DNA of 64,000 nt. It comes from Pelagicoccus enzymogenes. GTDB taxonomy: Bacteria > Verrucomicrobiota > Verrucomicrobiia > Opitutales > Opitutaceae. The stretch lies in contig NZ_JACYFG010000036.1 of the NCBI RefSeq assembly GCF_014803405.1, forward strand, positions 186,001 to 250,000, read 5' to 3'. Below, one piece after another: positions 45,677 to 53,806 of the stretch. Numbering within the stretch: position 1 is the first letter of the stretch; every line of letters begins with the position of its first letter. Below the pieces are notes generated by a model. That model was not told the DNA's origin, did no database searches, and saw only the letters and a program-made list of their open reading frames with translations. The position numbers were made by a program, and so were the translations under genes.

Positions 45677-46726
45677 ATGCTCGAACAGAAGAGCTCTTGC
45701 ATCGCCATCGACGCAATGGGCTCGGACAAAGGTCCAGCTGAAATGGTCGCCGCCACAAAACTGGCGGTCGAGAAGGTAACTGACCTGAGGCCAATCATAC
45801 TCGTTGGCGACGAAGCCGTCCTAAAGCCCTTGCTTGAAAAAGAAGGGCTTTCTTCGCATCCGCACGTCTCGATCTTCCACGCGTCCGAGGTCATCACCAT
45901 GGACGACAAGCCTTTGGTCGCCCTGAAGAAAAAAAAGGACGCCTCCATGCTACGAGCCATCGAGCTCGTGAAGGACGGAAAAGCCAGCTGCGTACTAAGC
46001 TGCGGAAACACTGGCAGCCTCATGGCCGCCGGCACCATCAAGCTCCGCACCCTCGACGGAGTCGACCGTCCCGCGCTCGCCACCGTCATGCCGCGCAAAC
46101 GGGGACACTTCGTCCTGATTGACGCCGGGGCCAACCCGACCGCAAAGGCAGAGCACCTGGTTCACAATGCGGTCCTAGGTAGCGACTACTGCCGTCTCGT
46201 GCTCGGAGTGAAGAATCCCAAGGTCGGACTCATGACCATCGGCACCGAGGAAGGCAAAGGCACGGACCTCGTCAACCAAGCCCACACCCTATTGAAGAAA
46301 GTCGACGGCCAGCAAATACACTATGCCGGCCTGATCGAAGGATTCCAGACCTTCGAGGAAGGCGTAGACGTGGTCGTCTGCGACGGCTTTACCGGCAATA
46401 TCCTCCTCAAGGCCTGCGAATCCCTTTTCATGCTGCTCAAAGGCTTCGTAACGGAAGAGATCCAAGCCAATCTGATGCGAAAAATGGGCTATCTCCTGTC
46501 TAAAGGAGCCTTCGACGCCATCAAGAGCCAGCTGAACCCGGAACGCTACGGAGGCGCTCCGCTGCTTGGCTTGAAGGGAAACGTCCTCAAGGCCCACGGA
46601 TCGAGCAACCGGGAGGCTGTCATGAACGCAATCCGCATCGCAAACGAGATCGTCAGCAACGACCTCAATCGCCACATCCTCGAAGACATCGAGAAGGCGA
46701 ACAACATCATCTACAACGTCGACTGA
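45677..46726 (+). CDS. plsX: Phosphate acyltransferase PlsX
   Basis: Makes acyl-phosphate from acyl-ACP for phospholipid synthesis. A 349-residue protein with IAIDAMGSDKGPAEMV at the N-terminus, SCVLSCGNTGSLMAAGTIKLRTLDGVDRPALATVMP (about residues 105-145), LIDAGANPTAKAEHLVHNAVLGS and VVVCDGFTGNILLKACES. All are PlsX signatures. It lies between rpmF and fabH in the typical cluster. Confidence 0.95.
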   Translation: MLEQKSSCIAIDAMGSDKGPAEMVAATKLAVEKVTDLRPIILVGDEAVLKPLLEKEGLSSHPHVSIFHASEVITMDDKPLVALKKKKDASMLRAIELVKDGKASCVLSCGNTGSLMAAGTIKLRTLDGVDRPALATVMPRKRGHFVLIDAGANPTAKAEHLVHNAVLGSDYCRLVLGVKNPKVGLMTIGTEEGKGTDLVNQAHTLLKKVDGQQIHYAGLIEGFQTFEEGVDVVVCDGFTGNILLKACESLFMLLKGFVTEEIQANLMRKMGYLLSKGAFDAIKSQLNPERYGGAPLLGLKGNVLKAHGSSNREAVMNAIRIANEIVSNDLNRHILEDIEKANNIIYNVD

Positions 46727-46731
46727 TTCTC

Positions 46732-46746
46732 CCTGCAATTTGCAGG
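46732..46746. promoter_or_regulatory. Palindrome CCTGCAA-T-TTGCAGG between plsX and fabH
   Basis: Two perfect 7-base arms around one base, in the 58-bp gap between the genes. It is too tight for a hairpin with a normal loop, so an operator is more likely if it is functional. Confidence 0.35.
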
Positions 46747-46784
46747 TTGCATGAACAGTAAGGCTTCCCCATTGAGACAATCGC

Positions 46785-47783
46785 ATGAGTCCTGCGCCTA
46801 GATCCGTAAAAATAAAAGGAACCGGTTCCTACACACCGCAAAAAGCGCTTACCAACAACGACCTGTCCAAGATCGTAGACACCTCTGACGAGTGGATCTT
46901 TACCCGTACCGGCATCAAGGAACGACGCATCGCCGGCGAAAGCGAAACCTCCTCCAGCATGGGAGCAGAGGCGAGCAAACGGGCACTCGAAGCCTCAGGC
47001 CTCTCCCCTGAGGAAATCGACGTAATCGTAGTCGGGACCATGACCCCCGACATGCCCTTTCCTTCGACCGCTTGTCTGGTCCAAGAAAAGCTGGGAATCA
47101 AGAATGCCGTCTGCTTCGACGTGGAAGCAGCCTGTTCCGGCTTCCTCTATATCCTTGAAATCGCAACCGGCCTGCTGGCAACCGGACGCTACCGCAACGC
47201 TCTGGTGATCGGTTCCGAAAAGCTCTCCAGCATCCTAGACTGGGAAGACCGAACCACCTGCGTTCTCTTCGGAGACGGGGCCGGAGCAGCCGTCATCGGT
47301 TTCGCCGAGCAAGGCGACGACTCCAAAATTATCGACTTCCGGCTGGGCGCCGACGGAAGCAAGGCCGACATGCTGCACCAACCTGGCGGAGGCTGCGCCA
47401 TCCCGCCATCCCCCGCCTCTCTCGACGGCAGGCAACACTTCCTGAAAATGCGAGGAAAAGAGGTTTTCAAGCAAGCAGTCCGCGTCATGGGACAAGCCGC
47501 AGTGGAAATCCTTGAACAAAACGGGATAGAATCTGACCAACTCGCATGCGTTATTCCACATCAAGCGAATATGCGCATCATCGAATCGATCTCTTCGCGA
47601 CTTAACATTCCAATTGAACGCTTTTTCTTAAATCTAGACAAATACGGAAACACCTCCGCCGCCTCCATACCCATCGCCTTGGACGAAGCCGCCCGAGCCG
47701 GGAGGATAAAAAACGGCGACACCATATTGCTCATCGCCTTCGGGGCCGGCCTCACATGGGGCTCCGCACTCGTTCGCTGGTGA
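46785..47783 (+). CDS. fabH: 3-oxoacyl-ACP synthase III
   Basis: Starts fatty-acid chains by condensing acetyl-CoA with malonyl-ACP. A 332-residue thiolase-fold enzyme with the triad Cys117 (VEAACSGFLY), His about 259 (IPHQANMRI) and Asn about 289 (GNTSAASIP). Other signatures are GTGSYTPQKALTN, DEWIFTRTGIKERRI and FGDGAGAAVIG. Normal length, downstream of plsX. Confidence 0.96.
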   Translation: MSPAPRSVKIKGTGSYTPQKALTNNDLSKIVDTSDEWIFTRTGIKERRIAGESETSSSMGAEASKRALEASGLSPEEIDVIVVGTMTPDMPFPSTACLVQEKLGIKNAVCFDVEAACSGFLYILEIATGLLATGRYRNALVIGSEKLSSILDWEDRTTCVLFGDGAGAAVIGFAEQGDDSKIIDFRLGADGSKADMLHQPGGGCAIPPSPASLDGRQHFLKMRGKEVFKQAVRVMGQAAVEILEQNGIESDQLACVIPHQANMRIIESISSRLNIPIERFFLNLDKYGNTSAASIPIALDEAARAGRIKNGDTILLIAFGAGLTWGSALVRW

Positions 47784-47833
47784 GCCTCCTCCCTCGAAAC
47801 ACCACACCATCCCACGCAACGACCCTTCCATTG

Positions 47834-48943
47834 ATGAACACCGCACTCCCATGCCGCGCTTCCCATTCCCGAGCCGGCCTCTTCGCCACGATCCTTCTAT
47901 TCGCACTCACCTTCCTGAACAACACCTGGGCGGAATCGAAGATTTCCTGGTCTCCAGAAACAGGCTACGTGTCGGAAGAAGTGGACCTCTCCGGACTCTT
48001 GCCAGAAGAGCAGCAGAAGATCCTCAACTGGATGAACCGAGCCCGCGAAGCAGAGGAAAAGAAAAACTACGGGAAAGCAGTCAGACTCTATAAGCGGGTT
48101 TCCAAAAAGTACCCGAAGAACCAATACTCCCCAGAGGCCTACTATCGGACCGCCCTCATCCAGCTCGAACGCAACAAGATAGATAAAGCCTTCGAAGCCT
48201 TCAACACCATCGCTTGGGTCTATCCCAACTACGGCAGCTTCAACGAAACCCTCGGGGAGATGTACAAGATCGCCGTTGCTCGCCTGGAAACCTACCGCGA
48301 CAAGATCTTCTGGGTCATTCCCGGATTCAAGAACACCGACCGCGCGATCCAATACTTCGAACGAATCGTAGCAATCGCCCCGTACAGCGATTATGCGCCC
48401 CTTTCGCTAATGAACGTCGCGAAAGCTTGGTCCGACAAGAATAGCGACGCCATGACCATCTTTGCCCTCGATCGACTGGTCACCAACTACCCGAACAGCT
48501 TCCTCACCTCCGACGCCTACCTCAAGCTGGCCCAAACCCATTACGGGCTGATAAAAGGACCGGAGTACGACCAACGCGCCACGGAAGACGCCATCACCTT
48601 CTTCGAGGACTTCCTGATCCAGTACCCGGAAAACCAGAACGTCGACCAAGCGGAAAAAGGCCTCGCCGGCGCCAAAAACATCCTTTCGCTCTCCAAGCTT
48701 AAGATGGGCGACTTCTATTATTTCAAGCGCTCGAAGTACGACGCGGCAAAGATTCTCTACAACGAAGCCATCACCATAGCGCCCCTCTCCCAAACCGCCC
48801 AAACCGCCAAGACACGACTCGAAAAGATCGACGCAATCGTAGCCAAGAACGAGGAAACCGTAGAAGAGGCCGCTCCTTCCAACGAGGAAATCCAAGAACA
48901 AGCCCGCAAGCGAGCCAAACGCCGCATTCTCGGCATCTTCTAG
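47834..48943 (+). CDS. BamD-like outer-membrane assembly protein without lipobox
   Basis: A 369-residue exported protein with TPR-like repeats as in BamD (YfiO): NYGKAVRLYKRVSKKYPKNQYSPEAYYRTALIQLERNKIDKAFEAFNTIAWVYPNY and FEDFLIQYPENQNVDQAEKGL. BamD works with BamA to insert barrel proteins. The ATG at 47834 gives a signal sequence (GLFATILLFALTFLNNTWAES) but no cysteine follows it, so the protein would not be lipid-anchored, unlike E. coli BamD. The frame stays open upstream to 47756 with unlikely sequence. It is followed by an LptE-like gene, making an envelope-assembly pair. Confidence 0.75.
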   Translation: MNTALPCRASHSRAGLFATILLFALTFLNNTWAESKISWSPETGYVSEEVDLSGLLPEEQQKILNWMNRAREAEEKKNYGKAVRLYKRVSKKYPKNQYSPEAYYRTALIQLERNKIDKAFEAFNTIAWVYPNYGSFNETLGEMYKIAVARLETYRDKIFWVIPGFKNTDRAIQYFERIVAIAPYSDYAPLSLMNVAKAWSDKNSDAMTIFALDRLVTNYPNSFLTSDAYLKLAQTHYGLIKGPEYDQRATEDAITFFEDFLIQYPENQNVDQAEKGLAGAKNILSLSKLKMGDFYYFKRSKYDAAKILYNEAITIAPLSQTAQTAKTRLEKIDAIVAKNEETVEEAAPSNEEIQEQARKRAKRRILGIF

Positions 48944-48971
48944 GGCTCTGAGCCACGAACCGCCGCTTGCC

Positions 48972-49478
48972 ATGCGATCAATAGTACTGATTGGAGCCAT
49001 CGCTACCCTCTTTCTCGGCGGATGCTCCGCCTATCAGATGGGCACCTCCAACGCGCTTCCCTACAAAAGTATCGTTGTCGCGCCCCCAACCAACCTTTCC
49101 ACCCTGCCCCAGCTCGAAGGCCCCCTCAATGCCGCCCTTCGCCACGCGGTGCAAAGCAGCGTGGAGCTCTCTCTCGCGACCAGCAGTCCGTCCGACGCCA
49201 CCTTGGAAGTATCCGTTCTTGAAATACGCCGCGATATCGCCGCAGTAAGCGCCTCAGACGTCGGCCGAGGCCGAAAGTTCGAGCTCACAGCCAACCTGGA
49301 GCTCAGCCTTAAAAAAGGCGATGGCTCCAACCAATACTTCTTCCAGGCCCGCCCGCTCACCATAAGGCAAGACATCTACACCGACAGCGGACTAGTGGAC
49401 GCCGAGTACCAAGCGGTGCCGGAGATCAGCCGCCAGATCGCCGCCCGCGTCGCCGAGTCCCTGGTCGACGTTTGGTGA
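48972..49478 (+). CDS. LptE-like LPS-assembly lipoprotein
   Basis: A 168-residue lipoprotein: signal peptide with lipobox LGGC (Cys18), then a single alpha/beta domain with YKSIVVAPPTNLSTLPQLEGPLNAALRHAV and LEVSVLEIRRDIAAVSASDVGRGRKFELTANLELSL, and a C-terminal VPEISRQIAARVAESLVDVW. This is the pattern of LptE, the plug protein of the LptD channel that delivers LPS to the cell surface. No lptD is in the window. It lies 28 bases after the BamD-like gene. Confidence 0.8.
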   Translation: MRSIVLIGAIATLFLGGCSAYQMGTSNALPYKSIVVAPPTNLSTLPQLEGPLNAALRHAVQSSVELSLATSSPSDATLEVSVLEIRRDIAAVSASDVGRGRKFELTANLELSLKKGDGSNQYFFQARPLTIRQDIYTDSGLVDAEYQAVPEISRQIAARVAESLVDVW

Positions 49479-49560
49479 AACCATCCCAGCTCGCATCCGC
49501 GCGCAAATTCCCGCGTCTAGACTTGAGCAAGACGTCACACGAGGACTAAGTTCCTCCCCA

Positions 49561-50217
49561 ATGGGCACACCAATTCTAGCACCCTCTATGCTAGCGGCCG
49601 ACCACACACGGCTCGCGGAAGACATCAAAGGCGTCGAGCAAGCCGGCTGCAGCTGGCTCCATGTCGACATTATGGATGGACACTTCGTGCCGAACCTAAC
49701 CTTCGGCCCTCAAACCGTCGCCGACCTGCGACCTAAAACGAAGCTTTTCCTCGATGTTCACCTGATGCTCGACAATCCACAGGATTTCGTCGAGCCCTTC
49801 ATCAAAGCTGGAGCCGATCAAGTCACGGTACACGTCGAGCCCGATTACGACGTGTCGGCTTGCTTGAGCAAGATCAAGGAGCTCGGAGCCAAGTGCGGCG
49901 TGGTGTTCAACCCCGGCACTCCCGTAGACGCTGTAGAACCCTACCTGGATGCCGTGGACATCATCTTGGCCATGACGGTTCAACCCGGCTTTGGAGGCCA
50001 ATCCTTCCAAGCGAGCGTCCTGAAAAAGACAGCCCAGCTGGCCGCTTGGCGACAGGAAAAAGGCTTGGATTTTCGCATCGAAGTGGACGGTGGCGTTAAC
50101 GCCGAAAACGCTCCCGACTGTCGTAAGGCTGGCGTGGATACCTTTGTAGCAGGAACCGCATTCTTCAAAGCCGCCGATCGCGACGCATTCCGGCTCAACA
50201 TCGAAAGCCTCGCCTGA
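49561..50217 (+). CDS. rpe: Ribulose-phosphate 3-epimerase
   Basis: Interconverts ribulose 5-phosphate and xylulose 5-phosphate in the pentose phosphate pathway. A 218-residue TIM barrel with LAPSMLAADHTRL, WLHVDIMDGHFVPNLTFGP (metal and catalytic Asp), VHLMLDNP, MTVQPGFGGQSF and VDGGVN. All active-site stretches are present. Its stop overlaps the hpt start by one base (TGATG). Confidence 0.95.
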   Translation: MGTPILAPSMLAADHTRLAEDIKGVEQAGCSWLHVDIMDGHFVPNLTFGPQTVADLRPKTKLFLDVHLMLDNPQDFVEPFIKAGADQVTVHVEPDYDVSACLSKIKELGAKCGVVFNPGTPVDAVEPYLDAVDIILAMTVQPGFGGQSFQASVLKKTAQLAAWRQEKGLDFRIEVDGGVNAENAPDCRKAGVDTFVAGTAFFKAADRDAFRLNIESLA

Positions 50218-50792
50218 TGCGAACCATCCGTCCACGATACAACGAGTCGGACCTCGAAACGGTTCTCCTCACTAGCGAAGACATCCAAAGACGCATCTCA
50301 GAGCTTAGCTCCGAACTCTCCGAGCACTACCAAGGAGAAGATGTAACCATTGTTTCAATACTCAGCGGGGCCCTCGTTTTCACCGCTGACCTCATTCGCT
50401 CCTGCAATTTCCCAACCCGCTTAGACTGCTTGCGAGCCGAATCTTACGGCAATGCGACAACAGCCCAAACCCCACCTCGCATTACCAATCCCTTGAAAAC
50501 GGACATCAAGAACCACCATGTCTTGGTGGTTGACGACATCCTCGACTCCGGAAACACACTCAAGGCTATCATCGCTCACCTGGAAAAGCACTCCCCCGCT
50601 TCCCTCAAGACCTGCGTGCTGCTGGACAAGCCCGCACGGCACGAAAAATCCTTTTCGGCAGACTTCTGCGGCTTCAGCATCCCCGATCAATTCGTGGTCG
50701 GCTACGGACTCGATTTCGCAGAGCGATACCGCAACCTCTCCTGCATCGGCGTCCTGCGCGAAGAACTGCAAAACTCCGACACCCACAGTTGA
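50217..50792 (+). CDS. hpt: Hypoxanthine phosphoribosyltransferase
   Basis: Purine salvage enzyme, 191 residues. The PRPP-binding signature VLVVDDILDSGNTL (about residues 100-113) is exact; the N-terminal ILSGALVFTADLIR and the late VVGYGLDFAERYRNL are typical of HGPRTs. Overlaps rpe by one base, so the two are translationally coupled. Confidence 0.93.
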   Translation: MRTIRPRYNESDLETVLLTSEDIQRRISELSSELSEHYQGEDVTIVSILSGALVFTADLIRSCNFPTRLDCLRAESYGNATTAQTPPRITNPLKTDIKNHHVLVVDDILDSGNTLKAIIAHLEKHSPASLKTCVLLDKPARHEKSFSADFCGFSIPDQFVVGYGLDFAERYRNLSCIGVLREELQNSDTHS

Positions 50793-50832
50793 ACCTTTCA
50801 GGCGGCTATCCGCAGCGAACCTCGATACGGCT

Positions 50833-51687
50833 ATGATTCTAGCAAACAAATGGGAGGATTACGAAATCCTCGAATGCGGCGACGGCATGAAAAAAGAACG
50901 TTGGGGCGACGTAGTCCTCGTGCGCCCCGACCCCCAGGTAATCTGGCCTCGCGCGACTCCCGACTGGGGTAAATACGACGCACTCTACCACCGCAGCGCC
51001 AAGGGTGGCGGCAAATGGGACTACCACAAAAGCCTCCCCGAAAGCTGGATCATAAAGTATCGGGATCGCCGCTTCAAAATTCGACCCACGAACTTCAAGC
51101 ACACCGGCCTTTTTCCAGAGCAAGCCGTAAACTGGGATTGGTTCAGCAAGAAAATCAAGAGCGCCAAAGGCCCCGTAAAGGTGCTCAACCTCTTCGGCTA
51201 CACCGGAGGAGCAACCGTTGCCGCCGCGGCGGCGGGAGCGGAAGTATGCCACGTGGACGCCGCTAAGGGAATGGTAGCTTGGTGCCGCGAAAACGCAGCA
51301 TTAAGCAATCTCGGAGAGGCCCCCATTCGTTACATCGTGGACGACTGCGTGAAGTTCGTCGAACGCGAAATTCGACGCGGAACCCAGTACCAAGGCATAA
51401 TCATGGATCCACCTTCTTACGGACGAGGCAGCAAGGGCGAGGTTTGGCAATTCGAGCGCGACCTCTACGGCCTGCTGCAGAAGTGCACCCAAATCTTCGA
51501 CTGCAACGGGCTCTTCTTCCTCGTAAACGCCTATACCACCGGCGTATCTCCAACTGTAGTCGGAAACCTGTTACGCGAGTCCATGTCAGCCTTTACAGGA
51601 CAAGTGAGCTCCGGGGAAGTCGGTCTTCCCATTTCCAACAGCCTCAATACCCTCCCTTGCGGACTCTACGCTCGCTGGGAAGCCTAA
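50833..51687 (+). CDS. Class I SAM-dependent methyltransferase, RlmI-like
   Basis: 284 residues. The AdoMet-binding motif VLNLFGYTGGATVAAAAAGAEVCHVDAAKGMVAWCREN (about residues 122-160) and the catalytic-region motif IIMDPPSYGRG (about 192-202) match the C-terminal catalytic domain of large-subunit rRNA methyltransferases such as RlmI/RlmK. The N-terminal PUA domain of RlmI is not seen. The ATG at 50833 is chosen because the frame upstream is the antisense-like shadow of hpt. The substrate is probably rRNA, but this is inference. Confidence 0.85.
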   Translation: MILANKWEDYEILECGDGMKKERWGDVVLVRPDPQVIWPRATPDWGKYDALYHRSAKGGGKWDYHKSLPESWIIKYRDRRFKIRPTNFKHTGLFPEQAVNWDWFSKKIKSAKGPVKVLNLFGYTGGATVAAAAAGAEVCHVDAAKGMVAWCRENAALSNLGEAPIRYIVDDCVKFVEREIRRGTQYQGIIMDPPSYGRGSKGEVWQFERDLYGLLQKCTQIFDCNGLFFLVNAYTTGVSPTVVGNLLRESMSAFTGQVSSGEVGLPISNSLNTLPCGLYARWEA

Positions 51688-51734
51688 ACCAATGACACGT
51701 TTGTGTTACAAAGCCATAGCTCCCACGCTTCGGG

Positions 51735-51746
51735 TTTGCATGCAAA
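51735..51746. promoter_or_regulatory. Palindrome TTTGCATGCAAA upstream of ppk2
   Basis: A perfect 12-base palindrome 45 bp before the ppk2 start, in a short gap of 104 bp. Candidate operator; could also be chance. Confidence 0.3.
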
Positions 51747-51791
51747 GATACCGGAGGCACAGATTCGACGTCCCAACAACGACCTTCGACA

Positions 51792-52649
51792 ATGCCAAAG
51801 TACGACTTCGTTAAGAGCAAGTTCTTCAATTTCTACCGGAACATAGACTACCCAACCTACAAGCAGGAAAAGGAAGCGCTGCAAATCGAGCTTCTGAAAA
51901 TGCAACACTGGGTGGTGGAGAACAAGAAACGAGTCGCCATCGTATTCGAAGGTCGTGACGCAGCAGGCAAAGGCTCCTCCATCAAGCGCTTTATCGAGTA
52001 CATGATGCCCAAGGACCTCCGCGTCGTCGAACTCGGAATCCCCACCCCAAGCGAATCCAAATACTGGTTCCGCCGCTACGAGAAACACTTTCCCAAGCCC
52101 GGCGAAATCGTCTTCTTCGACCGTTCCTGGTACAATCGGGCCATGATCGAGCCCACCATGGGCTACTGCAAAAAGAGCCAGTACAAGTACTTCATGAGCA
52201 AAGTGCTCGATTGGGAGGAAAAGCACATCGACGATGGGCTCATCCTCATCAAGCTCTACCTCTCCGTGAGTAAGGAAACCCAGCTCGTACGCTTTCAGGA
52301 GCGCATCACCAACCCGCTCAAATACTGGAAGTATTCGAAGAACGACGAAAAGGTTCGCGAGTACTGGGACGTTCTCACCAAATACAAGGAACAGATGTTC
52401 GAGCGCACGTCTTCCGTCAAGAGCCCATGGGTAGTAATCGGATCGAACAACAAGCTCGAAGCCCGCCTGAAGGCCATGCTCTACGTCCTCACGACCATAC
52501 CGCACGACGACTGGAAGAAGTTCCGCCCACTTTCCAAAAAGAAAACAAGAACTCGCTACAGCAAAACGATCGAAGGCGTACAATTTAAGAACTTGAACTA
52601 CCGGCAGTTCAAACTGCTGGAAACGCTACAAGCCCTCTACGATGCATAA
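51792..52649 (+). CDS. ppk2: Polyphosphate kinase 2
   Basis: A 285-residue PPK2-family enzyme that transfers phosphate between polyphosphate and nucleotides. The P-loop reads FEGRDAAGKGSSIKRF (Walker A near 54-62), Walker B VFFDRSWYNRAMIEPTMGYC (near 111-130), and a lid module RFQERITNPLKYWKYSKND. The N-terminal KQEKEALQIELLKMQHWV precedes the P-loop as in class I members. Residues match a single PPK2 domain. It overlaps the following Nudix gene by eight bases, so the two are coupled. Confidence 0.95.
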   Translation: MPKYDFVKSKFFNFYRNIDYPTYKQEKEALQIELLKMQHWVVENKKRVAIVFEGRDAAGKGSSIKRFIEYMMPKDLRVVELGIPTPSESKYWFRRYEKHFPKPGEIVFFDRSWYNRAMIEPTMGYCKKSQYKYFMSKVLDWEEKHIDDGLILIKLYLSVSKETQLVRFQERITNPLKYWKYSKNDEKVREYWDVLTKYKEQMFERTSSVKSPWVVIGSNNKLEARLKAMLYVLTTIPHDDWKKFRPLSKKKTRTRYSKTIEGVQFKNLNYRQFKLLETLQALYDA

Positions 52650-53082
52650 ACTTCGCACGGTCGAAGCCGCGGGCGGTCTCACAATCGACAAGCAAGACCG
52701 CATCCTCTTCATCTTCAAAGACGGTAAATGGGACCTCCCAAAAGGCCTCATCGACAGAGGCAAGTCCGCATCGAAGACCGCCTTGCAAGAAACCTGCGAG
52801 GAGACGGGGCTGGACCCCGAAAAGCTCCGCGTATTGGGCGAATTGATACCGACTGTGCATATTTCCAAGTACGCCAAGGTAAAGTCACTCAAGGAAACGC
52901 GCTGGTTCCTGATTCGATACAACGGAGCCGAGCGAACGTTCAAGCCCCAGAGAGACGAAGGAATCGAACACTGCGAATGGATACCTTCATGGGACCTGGA
53001 TCGCCCTTTGGCGAACTGCCCGGCTCGTATCCACTATCTGGTTAACTTCTGGCTGAAAATCCGCAAGGAGCTAGAGCTTTAA
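52642..53082 (+). CDS. Nudix-family protein with altered Nudix box
   Basis: 146 residues with a Nudix fold. The canonical box GX5EX7REUXEEXGU is here G35-LIDRG-K41-SASKTAL-Q49-E50-TCEETGL: the first Glu is Lys and the Arg is Gln, but the metal-binding EXXEE core (Glu50, Glu53, Glu54) is kept. Family members hydrolyse nucleoside diphosphates linked to other groups. The deviation may lower activity or change substrate. The strict coupling to ppk2 suggests a role with polyphosphate or nucleotides. Confidence 0.85.
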   Translation: MHKLRTVEAAGGLTIDKQDRILFIFKDGKWDLPKGLIDRGKSASKTALQETCEETGLDPEKLRVLGELIPTVHISKYAKVKSLKETRWFLIRYNGAERTFKPQRDEGIEHCEWIPSWDLDRPLANCPARIHYLVNFWLKIRKELEL

Positions 53083-53118
53083 GCCTGAGATAGCCGAAAC
53101 CAGTATTTGGATACAACA

Positions 53119-53148
53119 ACGGCGACTTTCCTTTCGGAAAGCCGCCGT
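53119..53148 (+). terminator. Stable hairpin between Nudix gene and tRNA
   Basis: Two 6-bp stems in line, ACGGCG/CGCCGT and CTTTCC/GGAAAG, with one A-C mismatch and loop TTTC. No T-run on either side, so it is a stable structure that could end or protect either transcript. Confidence 0.55.
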
Positions 53149-53154
53149 CTGAAG

Positions 53155-53231
53155 TGGCACGGAGTAAGGGAGTCGAACCCCTAACCTCCTGATTCGTAGT
53201 CAGGTGCTCTATCCAATTGAGCTAACCCCGC
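53155..53231 (-). tRNA. tRNA-Arg (anticodon ACG)
   Basis: A 77-base cloverleaf read on the minus strand. Acceptor arm GCGGGGT / ACTCCGT, anticodon stem CCTGA / TCAGG with loop CTACGAA giving anticodon ACG, T-loop TTCGACT, discriminator G. The 3' CCA is encoded. The A34 would be edited to inosine and read CGU, CGC and CGA. Confidence 0.95.
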
Positions 53232-53288
53232 TTCAGTGGTTAACCGCCGGTGTGGCGATCAGGGTCAGGAAGAAAGTAGCTTTAGCGT

Positions 53289-53308
53289 GTCCTGACAAGG
53301 ACTTTTTT
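53289..53308 (+). terminator. Short plus-strand terminator-like hairpin
   Basis: GTCCT / AGGAC with loop GACA is followed by six Ts. The stem is only five pairs, and what plus-strand transcript it would end is unclear. Confidence 0.35.
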
Positions 53309-53343
53309 CAAAAAAAATAAACCGCCCGGCTTTCGCCGGGCGG
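53309..53343 (-). terminator. Rho-independent terminator of hpf
   Basis: A 9-bp GC-only stem CCGCCCGGC / GCCGGGCGG (53322-53343) with loop TTTC is followed, on the minus strand, by a T-rich run (complement of 53309-53321). It lies 32 bases after the hpf stop. Confidence 0.92.
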
Positions 53344-53375
53344 CCTCCTTAAATTCAAGAGTTTGCTAGGGAAGC

Positions 53376-53747
53376 TTAGACCTTCGGCAGGCTAGCCGGG
53401 ATGTCCACTTCGTGCGTATCCTTGCGTTTCACGCGTTGGAGACGTGAACGGCGGCGAAGCATTCGGTCGAGCTTGTCGACCAAGAGATCCACTGCCTTGT
53501 AGCAATCCGGGTCGGCCACAGAGACGTTCATCGACGGGCCATTGATCTCGATGTGCCCCTTCGCGATGAACTCGTGCTCGCTACCGCCCTTACCGTAGAC
53601 GCATTCTAGTTCAACCTTGACCCGTATGATGCGCTCTTCATGCCTGAAGAGTCGCTCCACCTTATCCGTTACGCTCTGCTTGATTGACTCAGTCAGATCC
53701 ATGTGGATACCGGTGATGATTAGGTCGTGGTTGTTCTCAGTGTACAT
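53376..53747 (-). CDS. hpf: Ribosome hibernation-promoting factor, short form
   Basis: 123 residues, the HPF/YfiA fold: DLIITGIHMDLTESIKQSVTDKVERLFRHEERIIRVKVELE, then FIAKGHIEINGPSMNVSVADPDCYKAVDLLVDKLDRMLRRRSRLQR. The conserved basic helix at the end contacts the ribosomal A and P sites. The C-terminal dimerisation domain of long HPF is absent, so this is the short type. Transcribed alone with a strong terminator. Confidence 0.92.
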   Translation of the reverse strand: MYTENNHDLIITGIHMDLTESIKQSVTDKVERLFRHEERIIRVKVELECVYGKGGSEHEFIAKGHIEINGPSMNVSVADPDCYKAVDLLVDKLDRMLRRRSRLQRVKRKDTHEVDIPASLPKV

Positions 53748-53806
53748 GATACTCCTTTGGTTATTAGTTTTTCGACGGAAAATCCCAGCAATTCAGAGCA
53801 ATACGT

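Noticed and set aside
50518-50832. N-terminal extension of the methyltransferase
   Set aside because: It lies inside hpt in another frame and is not protein-like; the ATG at 50833 fits.
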